Origin: Geodermatophilus ruber
GTDB taxonomy: Bacteria > Actinomycetota > Actinomycetes > Mycobacteriales > Geodermatophilaceae
DNA length: 64,000 bases
Assembly (NCBI RefSeq): GCF_900114385.1
Contig: NZ_FOSW01000016.1
Location: 45,591-109,590, forward strand
Reading direction: 5' to 3'
Program-made: the position numbers and the translations under genes
Notes under the pieces: model-generated
Seen by the model: only the letters and a program-made list of their open reading frames with translations
The model's database searches: none
What the model was told of the DNA's origin: nothing
Shown: positions 43,427 to 52,152 of the stretch, one piece after another
How positions within the stretch are numbered: position 1 is the stretch's first letter
How the letters are laid out: the number at the start of each line of letters is the position of its first letter

Positions 43427-43479
43427 GGCCCCGTCCCGGGTCCCACCCTGAGCGTGCGAAGGGTGGGGAGGACGGGGTC
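43427..43479. terminator. Compound hairpin between SLC13 gene and corA
   Basis: An outer stem GGCCCCGTCC (43427-43436) pairs with GGACGGGGTC (43470-43479), with one G-U pair on the minus-strand RNA side. An inner stem CCCACCCT (43442-43449) pairs with AGGGTGGG (43460-43467). It lies 155 bp past the SLC13 stop and 57 bp before the corA start, both on the minus strand. It could end the first transcript or form a corA leader structure. Confidence 0.55.
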
Positions 43480-43634
43480 CTTCACCAGGCGGTGCGGACC
43501 TCGCGGCCGGTACTGGGCGGCTCGCTGCGCATGCGCGCGCCCTCCCTCCCGTCGCTGGTCCGGCCGGCGCGTTCGGCAGGCCGCCGTCCATCGTGGCACG
43601 CCGTGTCGACCCGACTCCCTCGGGCGGGTGAACG

Positions 43635-45254
43635 TCAGCCGACGGACCCGAGGACCAGGTCGACCATCACCGGCAGCAGCAGCACGATGAGCAGCCCGCC
43701 GAGGATGTCGAAGGTGATCCCCGACCGGATCATCTTCGTGATCGGCACGACGCCGGAGCCGTAGACGATGGCGTTCTGCGGCGTGGACACCGGCAGCATG
43801 AACCCGAACGAGGCCGCGAACGTCGCCGCCAGCGCGGGCACGAACGGGTTGATCCCGGCGGCCACCGCCACCGGGATGATGATCGGCACCACCACCGCCG
43901 CCGAGGCGGTGTTGCTGGTGGTCTCGGAGATGATGATCGCCAGGATCACCGCGAACACGGTGATCGCGAAGGTGCTGGTCAGCCCCAGGGTGTCGGCCGA
44001 GCTCTGCCCGATCGTCTCCGCCAGGCCGGTGTCGGCCAGCAGCGAGCCGAAGATGATCCCCGTGCCGAACAGCAGGATCGTGCCCCAGTCGATCTTCGCC
44101 GCGTCCGACCAGTTGAGGGTGAACTCGCGGCTCTTCCAGTCGGTGGGCAGCAGGAACAGCAGCGAGGCCCCGAGGACCGCGACGATGCCCTCGTCGAGGC
44201 GATCGCTGATGGTCGTGTAGAGCTCCGAGTCGGTGCCGGCGGTCAACGCGATGACGCCGGGGAAGATCCACAGCGCCACGGTGATGCCGAACGCGGTCAG
44301 CGTGTTCCGCTCGGCCCGGGTGACCGGCCCGAGCTCGGCGCGCTCCTGCTGCACGTACTCGTGCACACCCTCGATCCGCTTGATCTCCGGCCGGTTGAGC
44401 AGCAGCAGCACCGCGGCGAGCGCCACGAACATCAGCGCGCAGATCGGCAGCGCGATCAGCATCCAGTCGAGGAAGCCGATCCGCTCCCCCGTGGCCTCCT
44501 CGATCAGCCCGCGGCCGATCAGGTTGGGCGGCGTGCCGACCGGGGTGAGCAGCCCGCCGACGCTCGCGCCGTAGGCCAGCATGAGCATCAGCGCGACGCC
44601 GACCCGCAGCCGCAGCGGGTCGAAATCGGGCCTCACCAGCCCCTTGTCCTGCATCAGCTTGGCGATCACCGAGAGGATGCCGATCGCCGTCGGCAGCAGC
44701 ATCGCCACCGTCGCGGTGTTGGAGACGAACGCCGACAGCAGGCAGGTGATCAGCCCGAACGCGATGATCACCCGCGCGGTCGACCCGCCCACCCAGTTCA
44801 TCGACAGGATGACCATGGCGAACCGCCGGGCCACCCCGTGCTTGAGCATGGCGGCGGCCAGGATGAACGCGCCGATGAACGTGAAGACCGTCGTCGACCC
44901 GAAGGGCGCGACCGCGTCGTCGGCCGGCACCACCCCGAGGACGACGATCATGCCGACGCCGATCAGCCCGCCGATCGGGATCGGCACCGGCTCGGTGATC
45001 CACAGAACGATGACGCCGAGCAGCACCGCGGCGAGCAGGTGCTGGTCGCGCGGCAGGTCGAGCGGCAGCAGCGCGAAGACGATCGTGACGACGGGGGCCA
45101 GGAACAGCCCGACGGTGCGCCGCCCCTTCTCGAAGCGCTCCTCGGCCGGGCTGAGCGTCTGCTCGCCCAGGCTGCGGTAGGTCGCGCTACCGCGGAAGGC
45201 GGCATCGACGTCCGTGCGCTGTCCCGGGCCGGGCTGTCGGTCGGTGGCGGTCAT
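43635..45254 (-). CDS. SLC13/DASS family sodium-coupled anion symporter
   Basis: A 539-residue symporter with about 11-12 hydrophobic segments. The two conserved SNT loops are present: SAFVSNTATVAMLLPTAIG and SETTSNTASAAVVVPIIIPVAVAAG, each forming part of the Na+ and carboxylate/sulfate site. The PVGTPPNLIGRGLI segment is also typical. Probable substrates are C4-dicarboxylates, citrate or sulfate. ATG 45254 has GAGGGAGGG close upstream; this ribosome site lies in the right arm of an inverted repeat that also contains the -10 element. Confidence 0.92.
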   Translation of the reverse strand: MTATDRQPGPGQRTDVDAAFRGSATYRSLGEQTLSPAEERFEKGRRTVGLFLAPVVTIVFALLPLDLPRDQHLLAAVLLGVIVLWITEPVPIPIGGLIGVGMIVVLGVVPADDAVAPFGSTTVFTFIGAFILAAAMLKHGVARRFAMVILSMNWVGGSTARVIIAFGLITCLLSAFVSNTATVAMLLPTAIGILSVIAKLMQDKGLVRPDFDPLRLRVGVALMLMLAYGASVGGLLTPVGTPPNLIGRGLIEEATGERIGFLDWMLIALPICALMFVALAAVLLLLNRPEIKRIEGVHEYVQQERAELGPVTRAERNTLTAFGITVALWIFPGVIALTAGTDSELYTTISDRLDEGIVAVLGASLLFLLPTDWKSREFTLNWSDAAKIDWGTILLFGTGIIFGSLLADTGLAETIGQSSADTLGLTSTFAITVFAVILAIIISETTSNTASAAVVVPIIIPVAVAAGINPFVPALAATFAASFGFMLPVSTPQNAIVYGSGVVPITKMIRSGITFDILGGLLIVLLLPVMVDLVLGSVG

Positions 45255-45256
45255 GA

Positions 45257-45296
45257 CACCCTCCCTCGGACTGTGGTCCAGACCCTAGGGAGGGTG
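45257..45296 (-). promoter_or_regulatory. Inverted repeat covering the SLC13 ribosome site
   Basis: CACCCTCCCT (45257-45266) and AGGGAGGGTG (45287-45296) are exact complements. On the minus strand a -10-like TAGGGT overlaps the upstream arm edge, and the GAGGGAGGG ribosome site is the downstream arm, 2 bp from the ATG. It may terminate the upstream CMD gene or hide the ribosome site in read-through transcripts. Confidence 0.55.
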
Positions 45297-45299
45297 CGG

Positions 45300-45842
45300 T
45301 TATCCGGCGACTTCTCCATCCGGCGCCGGGACCTGCAGCGCGACGAGGAAGCGGGACACCATCGCGTAGCCGGCCACGAGCGCGGTCAGCTCGACCACCT
45401 GGCGGTCGTCGAGGTGCTCCCGGACGGCGGCGAACACCGCGTCGGGGACGGTGACCTCGCGGGTGGCGGCGTCGGTGAAGGCGAGGACGGCGGCCTGCAC
45501 CGGCGACCAGCCGGGCCCGGGAGCGGGGTGCGGCAGCCGGAGCAGCTGCAGCTGCACGTCGGTGAGCCCGGCCCGGCGGCCGATCGGTTCGTGCGCGGTC
45601 CACTCGAAGGTCGCGTCGTTGAGCACCGCCACCCGCAGGATCACCAGCTCGCGCAGGTCCGGCGGCAGCGTGGTGCCGGTGCGCAGGGCACCGAGCAGCG
45701 CGTTCCAGCCCTCGGCGACCGGCGGGCTGTGCAGCAGCAGCCGGTCCAGGTCGGAGAGCCGGCCGCCGCGCCGGGCCCTGAGCAGCTCGGCGGTGGGGCC
45801 GTCCTCGGCGGCCCCGGGCAGCCGGGGCGCCTCCGCGGTCAT
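45300..45842 (-). CDS. Carboxymuconolactone decarboxylase-like (CMD/AhpD) protein
   Basis: A 180-residue protein of the CMD family. Segments ALRTGTTLPPDLRELVILRVAVLNDATFEWTAHEPIGRRAGL, AAVLAFTDAATREVTVPDAVFAAVREHLDDRQVVELTALVAGYAMVSRFL match the family helix bundle. The usual redox CxxC of AhpD is absent; EWTAHE occupies that place, as in decarboxylase-like members. ATG 45842 overlaps the SCO6745-type stop by 4 bp, so the two are coupled. The true reaction is unknown. Confidence 0.87.
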   Translation of the reverse strand: MTAEAPRLPGAAEDGPTAELLRARRGGRLSDLDRLLLHSPPVAEGWNALLGALRTGTTLPPDLRELVILRVAVLNDATFEWTAHEPIGRRAGLTDVQLQLLRLPHPAPGPGWSPVQAAVLAFTDAATREVTVPDAVFAAVREHLDDRQVVELTALVAGYAMVSRFLVALQVPAPDGEVAG

Positions 45843-46717
45843 CGCGCCGAGAACAGGCCGGCGGGGTAGGCGCCGTTCGCGGCCAGCCGGCCGGAGAGGG
45901 CCCGGCCCAGCTCGACGACGCGCGCGGTGCGCTCCGCGCCGAGGTGCTGCCACGGGGCCGCCGACGACGCGTCGGTCTCGGCCTCGATGTCGGCCCGCAG
46001 CTGCCGGCCCGCCTCGGTCAGGGCTCCGCCGGCGAGCAGACCCCGCTCGGTGAGCCGGTCGCAGGCCGCGGCCCACTCCTCGTCACCCCAGCCGCGGGTG
46101 GCCTTGGCGGCGGGCTCGGTGAAGCCGCGGCCGGTCACCGTGTGGGTGATCAGCGCCTCGAGGCCGGACAGGCCGTGCCGCAGCAGGGCGGCCAGGTGCC
46201 CGTCGCCGCGGTGCTCGCGCAGCAGCGTGGCGCCGTGCCACAGCGCCGGCACCGGCTCCTCGGGCCAGGCCAGGTCGGCGTGCCCGGCGTAGAGCGGGCG
46301 TCCCTCGGGGGTCAGCGCTGCGCAGGCCTCCCGCAGCAGGCCGGCCAGCTCGGCCACCTCCGGCGCGGCGGCGGCCTCGGAACCGCCGAGCAGCCGGGTG
46401 AGGGATGCGCGGGCGGCGGTGAAGCGGGCGGCGATCACCTGCTCGGGCGTGGCCAGGGTCCAGGCGCGGGGGATGTGCCGGGCCACGAGCGCCGGCGCGA
46501 AGTTGTAGAAGGTCGCCGTGACCGCGCCGGGGCCGACGGCGCCCAGCGGAGCAGCCCGCCCGGCGAAGTAGCACATCCGGCCGGGGCGCAGGCCCAGCGC
46601 GGTGAGGTGCTCGTCCTGCTCGGGGGCGAAGTACAGGTGGTTGTGCAGCGGCTCGACGGCGCGGTGCGCGCGGGCGACGTCCGCTGGGGCGGCCGGGGGC
46701 TGATCGACGCTGACCAT
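45839..46717 (-). CDS. SCO6745 family protein
   Basis: A 292-residue protein of the actinobacterial SCO6745 family, function unknown. Characteristic parts are AHRAVEPLHNHLYFAPE near the N-terminus, GRMCYFAGRAAPLGAVGPGAVTATFYNFAP, WHGATLLREHRGDGHLAALLRHGLSGLEALITH and a C-terminal winged-helix-like stretch (AACDRLTERGLLAGGALTEAGRQLRADIEAETD). It resembles a divergent MarR-like or helical ligand-binding protein. ATG 46717 is the clear start. It is coupled to the downstream CMD gene by a 4-bp overlap. Confidence 0.85.
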   Translation of the reverse strand: MVSVDQPPAAPADVARAHRAVEPLHNHLYFAPEQDEHLTALGLRPGRMCYFAGRAAPLGAVGPGAVTATFYNFAPALVARHIPRAWTLATPEQVIAARFTAARASLTRLLGGSEAAAAPEVAELAGLLREACAALTPEGRPLYAGHADLAWPEEPVPALWHGATLLREHRGDGHLAALLRHGLSGLEALITHTVTGRGFTEPAAKATRGWGDEEWAAACDRLTERGLLAGGALTEAGRQLRADIEAETDASSAAPWQHLGAERTARVVELGRALSGRLAANGAYPAGLFSAR

Positions 46718-46763
46718 GCCGCGGACCCTAGCGAGGCCCCCGACGACGGGGAGCGCGGGCCGG

Positions 46764-47747
46764 TCACATTCTCGGCGGCAGCGTGCGGGCCCACGACGTG
46801 TGCGTGCGGACCGGGGTGAACCCCAGCCGCCGGTAGAGGCGCGGGGCGCCGGTGGCGTTCTCGGAGTCGACCTGCAGGCCCACGGTGCGGCAGCCGTGCC
46901 CGGCGGCCGCGCGCAGGGCCGCCGCGATCGCCGCGGAGGCCACCCCGCGCCCACGGGCCGCCGGCAGCACCCCGATCTGCCCGAGGTAGCTCTGCCGCGC
47001 GCCGGTGGCCCGCGTGTCGGCCTCGTACACGTAGGCGAGCACGTAGCCGACGACGGCACCGTCGGCCACCGCCAGCACCGACAGCTCCGGGCGGAACGCC
47101 CGCTGCCCGGTGAACCAGGTCTGCCACGTGGTCCGGTCGCGCTCGGTGGACCCGAAGTGCTCGGCGAAGGCCACGTTGTGCACCAGCCGCACCTCCTCGT
47201 CCCGGGTCCGGGTGAAGGGCACCAGGTCGATCCCGGGCAGCCGCCGGACCTCCGGCAGCGCGGTCAGCGGCCGCTCCATGTCGGCGTACCAGCGCGCGGG
47301 GGTGAAGCCGGCCCGGCGCAACAGGCGCGCCAGCGAGCCCATCGCCGGGTACACCGCCGCGGTCAGCCGCCCCGGCAGCTCGGGGTGGTGGGCTGCGTGC
47401 AGCTCGGCACCGTGGCGCTGCTGCCAGGCCAGCAGCCTCCGCCCGATCCCCCGGCCGCGGTGCTCCGGGTGCACCCGGCCCTCGAGCAGCACCCGGAAGT
47501 CCGCGCTGACGCCGCGGGACGCGATCGCGGTGGCCCAGCCGACCAGGGTGCCATCGGGGGCCTGCACGGCCAGCCCGTCGCGCGCCAGGTCGACCAGGTC
47601 GTTGACCCACCACTCGACGAGGTCGTCGGCGCCGTAGTGCTCACCGGTCCCGTCGACGGCCTCCGCGGCGGCCAGCAGCGCGGCCGCGGCCGCGGCGTCC
47701 CCGGGGGTGAGCGGACGGACGGTCAGACCGGCGGGCAGCGTGTCCAC
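46764..47747 (-). CDS. Tandem GNAT acetyltransferase (MshD-like)
   Basis: A 327-residue protein with two GNAT domains. The first has the acetyl-CoA loop VHPEHRGRGIGRRLLAW (residues about 90-106), the second IGVLPAARGRGVASAAIAAALRAA followed by VDSENATGAPRLYRRLGF. Two-domain architecture with this C-terminal motif resembles mycothiol synthase MshD, although similarity is too general to call it. GTG 47747 lies 7 bp after TACCCT (47760-47755), so the mRNA is probably leaderless. An in-frame upstream extension exists but is not family-like. Confidence 0.85.
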   Translation of the reverse strand: MDTLPAGLTVRPLTPGDAAAAAALLAAAEAVDGTGEHYGADDLVEWWVNDLVDLARDGLAVQAPDGTLVGWATAIASRGVSADFRVLLEGRVHPEHRGRGIGRRLLAWQQRHGAELHAAHHPELPGRLTAAVYPAMGSLARLLRRAGFTPARWYADMERPLTALPEVRRLPGIDLVPFTRTRDEEVRLVHNVAFAEHFGSTERDRTTWQTWFTGQRAFRPELSVLAVADGAVVGYVLAYVYEADTRATGARQSYLGQIGVLPAARGRGVASAAIAAALRAAAGHGCRTVGLQVDSENATGAPRLYRRLGFTPVRTHTSWARTLPPRM

Positions 47748-47915
47748 GAGGCGCAGGGTAGGGACACCGCGCCGACGGGGCGAAGCGAGTTGCGCCCCTC
47801 GACGGTCGGTCACCGCCGCGCCGGGACCGCCCGCCGGCGCGCCGGTCGGTGTTGCGGTGGGTCCGTGCCGGTCGGGAGCATCGCGGCCGCACGGGGGCCG
47901 GACACGGAGGCCGCG

Positions 47916-48236
47916 ATGCCGCGATTCCTGTTAATCGCCAACTACGCGCCGCAGGGTTCCAAAGCGATCCTGGCGGCCGGCGGGACCGCCCGCCGCTCCG
48001 CGGTCGAGAAGATGTGCACCGAACTGGGCGGCCGTCTGGAGACGTTCGACTTCGCCTTCGGCAGCGACGACGTCTACACGATCGTCGAGCTGCCCGACTC
48101 CCGGACGGCGGCCGCGGTCGCGCTGACCGTGAACTCCAGCGGGGTGGCGCACGTGCGCACCGTCGTGCTCATGACCCCCGAGGAGATCGACGCGGTGGGG
48201 CAGGTGCACGCGAACTACCAGCCGCCGAGCGCCTGA
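47916..48236 (+). CDS. GYD domain protein
   Basis: A 106-residue GYD-family protein. The sequence MPRFLLIANYAPQGSKAILA then GGTARRSAVEKMCTELGGRLETFDFAFGSDDVYTIVELPD has the family ferredoxin-like pattern, with FGSDDVY in place of GxYD. ATG 47916 has GGAGG 6 bp upstream. The function is unknown; small ligand or redox sensing is suggested for some relatives. It faces the VOC gene, which ends 5 bp away on the other strand. Confidence 0.88.
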   Translation: MPRFLLIANYAPQGSKAILAAGGTARRSAVEKMCTELGGRLETFDFAFGSDDVYTIVELPDSRTAAAVALTVNSSGVAHVRTVVLMTPEEIDAVGQVHANYQPPSA

Positions 48237-48240
48237 GCCC

Positions 48241-48618
48241 TCACCACCCGGGCAGGAAGAGGCAGAACGGGTGGCCGGCGGGGTCCTGGCACACCCGGAC
48301 GCCCTCCTGCGGCTGGAACTCCGCCGCGGTCGCGCCCGCCTCGACGGCGATCGCGACCGCGGCGTCGAGGTCGTCGACCTCGATGTCCAGGTGCACCTGC
48401 ATCCGCGGGTCGCCCGGACCGGCCGGCCACATCGGCGGGACGTGGTCGGCCTCGCGCTGGAAGGACAACCCGGCGCCGCCGACCTCCGGGCGGAGGGTGG
48501 CCCACTCCGGGGAGTCGTCGCGCAGCGGCCAGCCGAGCAGCCGCTGGTAGAAGCGGGCCAGGCCCGGCGGGTCGGGGGTGTCGAGCACCGCGGCGGCAAG
48601 CCGGAAGCGCGGGTTCAT
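48241..48618 (-). CDS. VOC (glyoxalase/bleomycin-resistance-like) protein
   Basis: A 125-residue single VOC unit. It begins RLAAAVLDTPDPPGLARFYQRLLGWPL and contains MQVHLDIEVDDLDAAVAIAVEAGAT then DPAGHPFCLFLPGW, the normal beta-alpha-beta-beta-beta order. HLD and the C-terminal CLF give only part of a metal site, so it may bind ligands rather than catalyse. It ends an overlapping gene chain and its ATG overlaps the amidohydrolase stop by 4 bp. Confidence 0.9.
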   Translation of the reverse strand: MNPRFRLAAAVLDTPDPPGLARFYQRLLGWPLRDDSPEWATLRPEVGGAGLSFQREADHVPPMWPAGPGDPRMQVHLDIEVDDLDAAVAIAVEAGATAAEFQPQEGVRVCQDPAGHPFCLFLPGW

Positions 48619-49517
48619 CGGGCTCCGAGCCCGAACAGCCGGGCGCCGTTCTCCCACAGGACGGCGCGCAGCCACTCCTCGCCCAGGCCCAGCCGGTGCA
48701 GCGCGGCGAGCTGGTGGGCGTACGGGTACGGGATCGAGGGAAAGTCGCTGCCCAGCAGCACCTTGTCCCGCAGCGCGGCCAGCCGGGGCAGGTCGGCCGG
48801 GTCGAAGGGCATCAGCCGCTCGGTGAAGTCGGTGGCGAACATCGTGGTGTCCAGGTGCACCCGCTCGAACCGGTCGGCGAGGTCGAGGAACGCCCCGTAC
48901 TCGGGCATGCCCAGGTGTGCGATGACCAGCTGCAGCCGCGGGTAGCGGTCCAGCAGCCCGACCATCGGCGCGGGCCCGGTGTGCTCGCCGGCCAGCGGCC
49001 CGGACCCGCAGTGGATGACCACCGGGGTGCCGGTCTCCTCCAGCCGCCCCCAGACGGCGTCGAGCAGCTCGTGCCGCGGGTCGAAGTTGCCGACCTGCAC
49101 GTGCACCTTGAACACCCGGGCGCCGCGGTCGAGCGCCTCGGCGACGTAGAACGGCGCCTCCGGCTCCGGGAAGAACGTCGCCGAGTGCAGCACGCCGGGG
49201 TGGGCGGCCGCGAACTCCGCCGACCAGTCGTTGAGCCAGGAGGCCATGCCCGGCTTGTGCGGGTAGGGCAGCGTCGAGAACGCGCGCACGCCCAGCCGCT
49301 CGAGGATCGCCAGCCGCTCGGTGTCGGGCAGCGGGTAGTGCACCGGCCAGTGCGCGCCGTAGTGCGCCTCGGCATCGGCGAAGAACTTCCAGATCTTGGC
49401 CTGCACCCGCGCGGGCAGGAAGTGCACGTGCACGTCGACCAGGCCGGGCAGGCCGAGCTCCCGCCAGTAGCGCGGGACGTCGGCGTCGTCCACCGGCGGT
49501 CGAAGCACTGCGCTCAT
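48615..49517 (-). CDS. Amidohydrolase (amidohydrolase_2 family)
   Basis: A 300-residue TIM-barrel metal hydrolase. Metal ligands are visible as VDVHVHF near residue 29, VIHCGSG in the middle, IAHLG, and LLGSDFPS near the C-terminus. The family includes decarboxylases such as ACMSD and 4-oxalomesaconate hydratase-like enzymes; the substrate is unknown. ATG 49517 overlaps the preceding oxidoreductase stop (ATGA), and its own stop overlaps the VOC gene, which implies coupled synthesis with both. Confidence 0.9.
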   Translation of the reverse strand: MSAVLRPPVDDADVPRYWRELGLPGLVDVHVHFLPARVQAKIWKFFADAEAHYGAHWPVHYPLPDTERLAILERLGVRAFSTLPYPHKPGMASWLNDWSAEFAAAHPGVLHSATFFPEPEAPFYVAEALDRGARVFKVHVQVGNFDPRHELLDAVWGRLEETGTPVVIHCGSGPLAGEHTGPAPMVGLLDRYPRLQLVIAHLGMPEYGAFLDLADRFERVHLDTTMFATDFTERLMPFDPADLPRLAALRDKVLLGSDFPSIPYPYAHQLAALHRLGLGEEWLRAVLWENGARLFGLGAR

Positions 49518-50437
49518 CGGAGCGTGACCACGACCTTGCCGCGCACGTGGCGCTCACCGACCAGCCGGTGCGCTTCGGCGATCTGCTCGAGCGGGAACGC
49601 CTTCGCGATCGACACCCGCAACTGGCCGGCGTCGGCCATGCGGGCCAGCTCCTCCAGGTCGTGCTGGTCGGGGCGCACGAAGACGTACCGGCCGCCCAGG
49701 TCGAGCACGGACGGGTCGACGATCGAGACGATCCGCCGGGGGTCGCGCACCTGGCGCGGGGCGTCGCGCAGAGCGTCCCCGCCGACCAGGTCCAGGACGG
49801 CGTCGACCGGCTCGGACAGCTGCTCGCTGACCGGCCCGGCGGCGTAGTCGAGCACCTCGGCCGCTCCGGCGTCGCGGAGAAAGCCGTGGTTGCGCGGGCT
49901 GGCCGTCCCGATGACGTGCGCGCCGAGCGCGGCGGCGATCTGGACCGCGAAGAAGCCGACCCCGCCCGCGGCCGCGTGCACGAGCACCCGGTCGCCCTCG
50001 CCGACGTGCAGGGCCTCGGTCAGCGCCTGGTACGCGGTCAGGCCCGCCAGGGGCAGGGCCCCCGCCTCGGCGAAGGACAGGGACGACGGCTTGTGCGCCA
50101 CGCACCGCAGCGGGACCGGCACGAGCTCCGCCGTCGTCCCCCACTGCACGTCGTCGCGCCGGACGTAGGCGAACACCTCGTCGCCCGGCGCGAAGTCGAC
50201 GACGGCGGGCCCGACCCGCTCGACGACCCCGGCGAGGTCCCAGCCCGGGATGATCGGCAGGTGGTGGGGGTAGGCGCCGGTGAGATGGCCCTCCCGGATG
50301 CTGAGGTCGACCGGGTTCACCCCGGCGGCGTGCGCCCGGACCAGGACGACGTCCGGCCCCACCGGCGGCTCGGGCAGGTCGTCGCGGATCTGCAGGACGT
50401 CCTCGTGGCCGAACCGGTCGTAGGCGGCGCCCCTCAC
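49514..50437 (-). CDS. Zinc-free quinone oxidoreductase-like MDR protein
   Basis: A 307-residue medium-chain dehydrogenase/reductase. N-terminal catalytic fold: [20 protein letters not shown] and [32 protein letters not shown]. The NADP-binding Rossmann motif is [30 protein letters not shown]. No zinc-binding Cys/His set is present, so it belongs with quinone oxidoreductases and enoyl reductases. GTG 50437 overlaps the smpB stop (GTGA), placing it directly behind smpB in a coupled unit. Confidence 0.92.
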   Translation of the reverse strand: MRGAAYDRFGHEDVLQIRDDLPEPPVGPDVVLVRAHAAGVNPVDLSIREGHLTGAYPHHLPIIPGWDLAGVVERVGPAVVDFAPGDEVFAYVRRDDVQWGTTAELVPVPLRCVAHKPSSLSFAEAGALPLAGLTAYQALTEALHVGEGDRVLVHAAAGGVGFFAVQIAAALGAHVIGTASPRNHGFLRDAGAAEVLDYAAGPVSEQLSEPVDAVLDLVGGDALRDAPRQVRDPRRIVSIVDPSVLDLGGRYVFVRPDQHDLEELARMADAGQLRVSIAKAFPLEQIAEAHRLVGERHVRGKVVVTLR

Positions 50438-50910
50438 CGGCGCCCCTTCACGTAGCGGCCGAAGGCCTTCTGGATCTCCCGGCGCGAGTCGCGCTCGGCG
50501 AGGTCCTGCCGCTTGTCGTAGGACTTCTTGCCCCGTGCCAGCGCGAGGGTGGCCTTGACCTTGCCGTCCTTGAAGTACAGGTCGAGCGGCACCAGGGTGA
50601 GGCCGCCCTCCTTGGTCTTGCCGATGAGCTTGTCGATCTCGGCGCGGTGCATGAGCACCTTGCGCTTGCGGCGCGGCGCGTGGTTGGTCCAGGTGCCCTG
50701 CGTGTACTCGGGGATGTGCACGTGCTGCAGCCACACCTCCCCGTCGTCCACGGTGGCGAACCCGTCGACGAGCGAGGCACGGCCGGCACGCAGGCTCTTC
50801 ACCTCGGTGCCGGTGAGCACCAGGCCCACCTCGTAGGTGTCGAGGATCGAGTAGTCGTGCCGCGCCTTCTTGTTCTGGGCGATGAGCTTGCGCCCCTGTT
50901 CTCGCGGCAT
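50434..50910 (-). CDS. smpB: SsrA-binding protein SmpB
   Basis: A 158-residue tmRNA-binding protein required for trans-translation. Core motifs are [32 protein letters not shown] and [27 protein letters not shown], then the basic [25 protein letters not shown] tail that enters the A site and mimics the codon-anticodon region. Length and motifs are normal. It acts with the tmRNA at 35380-35754. In many actinobacteria smpB follows prfB-ftsE-ftsX; here an acyl-CoA dehydrogenase gene lies between. Confidence 0.97.
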   Translation of the reverse strand: MPREQGRKLIAQNKKARHDYSILDTYEVGLVLTGTEVKSLRAGRASLVDGFATVDDGEVWLQHVHIPEYTQGTWTNHAPRRKRKVLMHRAEIDKLIGKTKEGGLTLVPLDLYFKDGKVKATLALARGKKSYDKRQDLAERDSRREIQKAFGRYVKGRR

Positions 50911-50956
50911 GTCACCAGGTTAACGCCGGGACACCCGGCGAACTTCCTGCCGACGA

Positions 50957-51985
50957 TCACGGCGCCGGAGCGGCGTCCCGCCGCAGCTGCGCCTCGCTCG
51001 GCGCCTGGACGGGCAGGAAGGCCGCTTCCCGCACCCGTCGCGCGGTGGGGCTGCCGGCGCGGTAGCCGCCGCCGCCGCTGACGGCCGACTCCAGGCGCAC
51101 GGCGCGCGCGGCGACGTCCATGGCATCCAGCCGCAGCCGGGCCAGGTCGCGCGGATCCGTCCCGACCTTCGACTCGGCCCGGTCGTCCATCCGGACGGCG
51201 ATGTCGTCCCGCCGGGAGGCCAGCTGCTCGTGGTCGTCCCGCAGCCTGGCGTTCATCCCGGTCAGGTGGTCGGCCGCCGCGTCCAGCGCGGCGTCGGCCA
51301 GCCCCACGGCGAGCGCGGACTGCGTCAGCAGCATCGTCGGCCGGCACAGCGCCATGAAGTCGGGGAGGTCGTCGCTGAGCACCTGGTCGGGGCGGACGGC
51401 GACGCCGTCGAGGTGCACGCCGCCGGTGCCGGTGCCGCCCAGCCCCAGCAGCTCGTAGTGCGGGGTCGGCGTCACACCGGGCGCGGCCAGCCGGAACAGC
51501 ACCACCAGCCGGCCCTCCTCGGGCGCCCGCGCGGGGGTGACGACGACCGCGTCGTCGAAGAGGTTGGACGCCCAGCCGACGGTGCCGGACAGCCGCCAGC
51601 CGTCGCCGTCCGGCGCGGCGCGCACCGGCAGCTCGCCGTGGCCGGCCAGGTCGGCGATCGCCGGGGCGAGCGCACTGGACCCGGTCACCTCGCCGGAGCG
51701 CAGCGCCTCGACCAGGCCGGCGGTCGGCTCCGACGGCGGGCAGGTGGTCAGGTATTCGAGCACCATCCGTTGCGACCACATCGAGAAGGCGGCGGCCAGC
51801 GAGACGCCCGCGAGCTCGCGGACGAACCGCACCGCCTCGGCCAGCGCGACGGTCGGGTCGCCCCCCGCCGAGTCGAACGTGCCCGCCGCGCCCAGGCGGC
51901 GCAGGACCGTCCGCACGTTGTCCGCTCCGGTGTCCAGATCGTCCGCCCCCTGCTCGGTGAGCCCCGCCGCGTCGGTCGCCGTCAT
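50957..51985 (-). CDS. Acyl-CoA dehydrogenase-like flavoprotein
   Basis: A 342-residue acyl-CoA dehydrogenase-type protein. Segments include ALRSGEVTGSSALAPAIADLAG, GWRLSGTVGWASNLFDDAVVV (the flavin-side beta domain) and the C-terminal helical domain (LTQSALAVGLADAALDAAADHL, GGGGYRAGSPTARRVREAAFLPVQAPSEAQLRRD). The usual catalytic Glu cannot be located and the protein is shorter than the usual 380-400 residues, so it may be a flavin monooxygenase of the DszC type or a desaturase-like member. ATG 51985 has AGGAG upstream. It is inserted between smpB and ftsX. Confidence 0.8.
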   Translation of the reverse strand: MTATDAAGLTEQGADDLDTGADNVRTVLRRLGAAGTFDSAGGDPTVALAEAVRFVRELAGVSLAAAFSMWSQRMVLEYLTTCPPSEPTAGLVEALRSGEVTGSSALAPAIADLAGHGELPVRAAPDGDGWRLSGTVGWASNLFDDAVVVTPARAPEEGRLVVLFRLAAPGVTPTPHYELLGLGGTGTGGVHLDGVAVRPDQVLSDDLPDFMALCRPTMLLTQSALAVGLADAALDAAADHLTGMNARLRDDHEQLASRRDDIAVRMDDRAESKVGTDPRDLARLRLDAMDVAARAVRLESAVSGGGGYRAGSPTARRVREAAFLPVQAPSEAQLRRDAAPAP

Positions 51986-52041
51986 GCCGCTCCTGTGCCC
52001 CCGGCCGCCCACGGAAAACGGGCCGGCCCCCTACTCCCCGG

Positions 52042-52137
52042 CGGTACGCGACCCGGCGGCGCCGCTACCAGGACCTCGCCGACGGCGGGACGCTGGACTT
52101 CCTGCCCGGGACGAGAGCGATCCGGGAGGACGACTCC
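52042..52137 (+). pseudogene. Probable relic of malate synthase A
   Basis: A plus-strand 32-codon stretch contains RYQDLADGGTLDFLPGTRAI followed by REDDS. This matches the conserved LDFLPETxxIRxDxSW segment of the N-terminal part of malate synthase A. Nothing before or after belongs to the family: the match ends just before the palindrome at 52153. There is no start codon or remaining gene, so it is at most a fragment. Confidence 0.45.
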
Positions 52138-52152
52138 CATCCCCTGAAACGG

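Noticed and set aside
42073..45003. A 976-codon minus-strand frame spanning corA and SLC13
   Set aside because: Arg/Gly-rich shadow in a frame different from both real genes.
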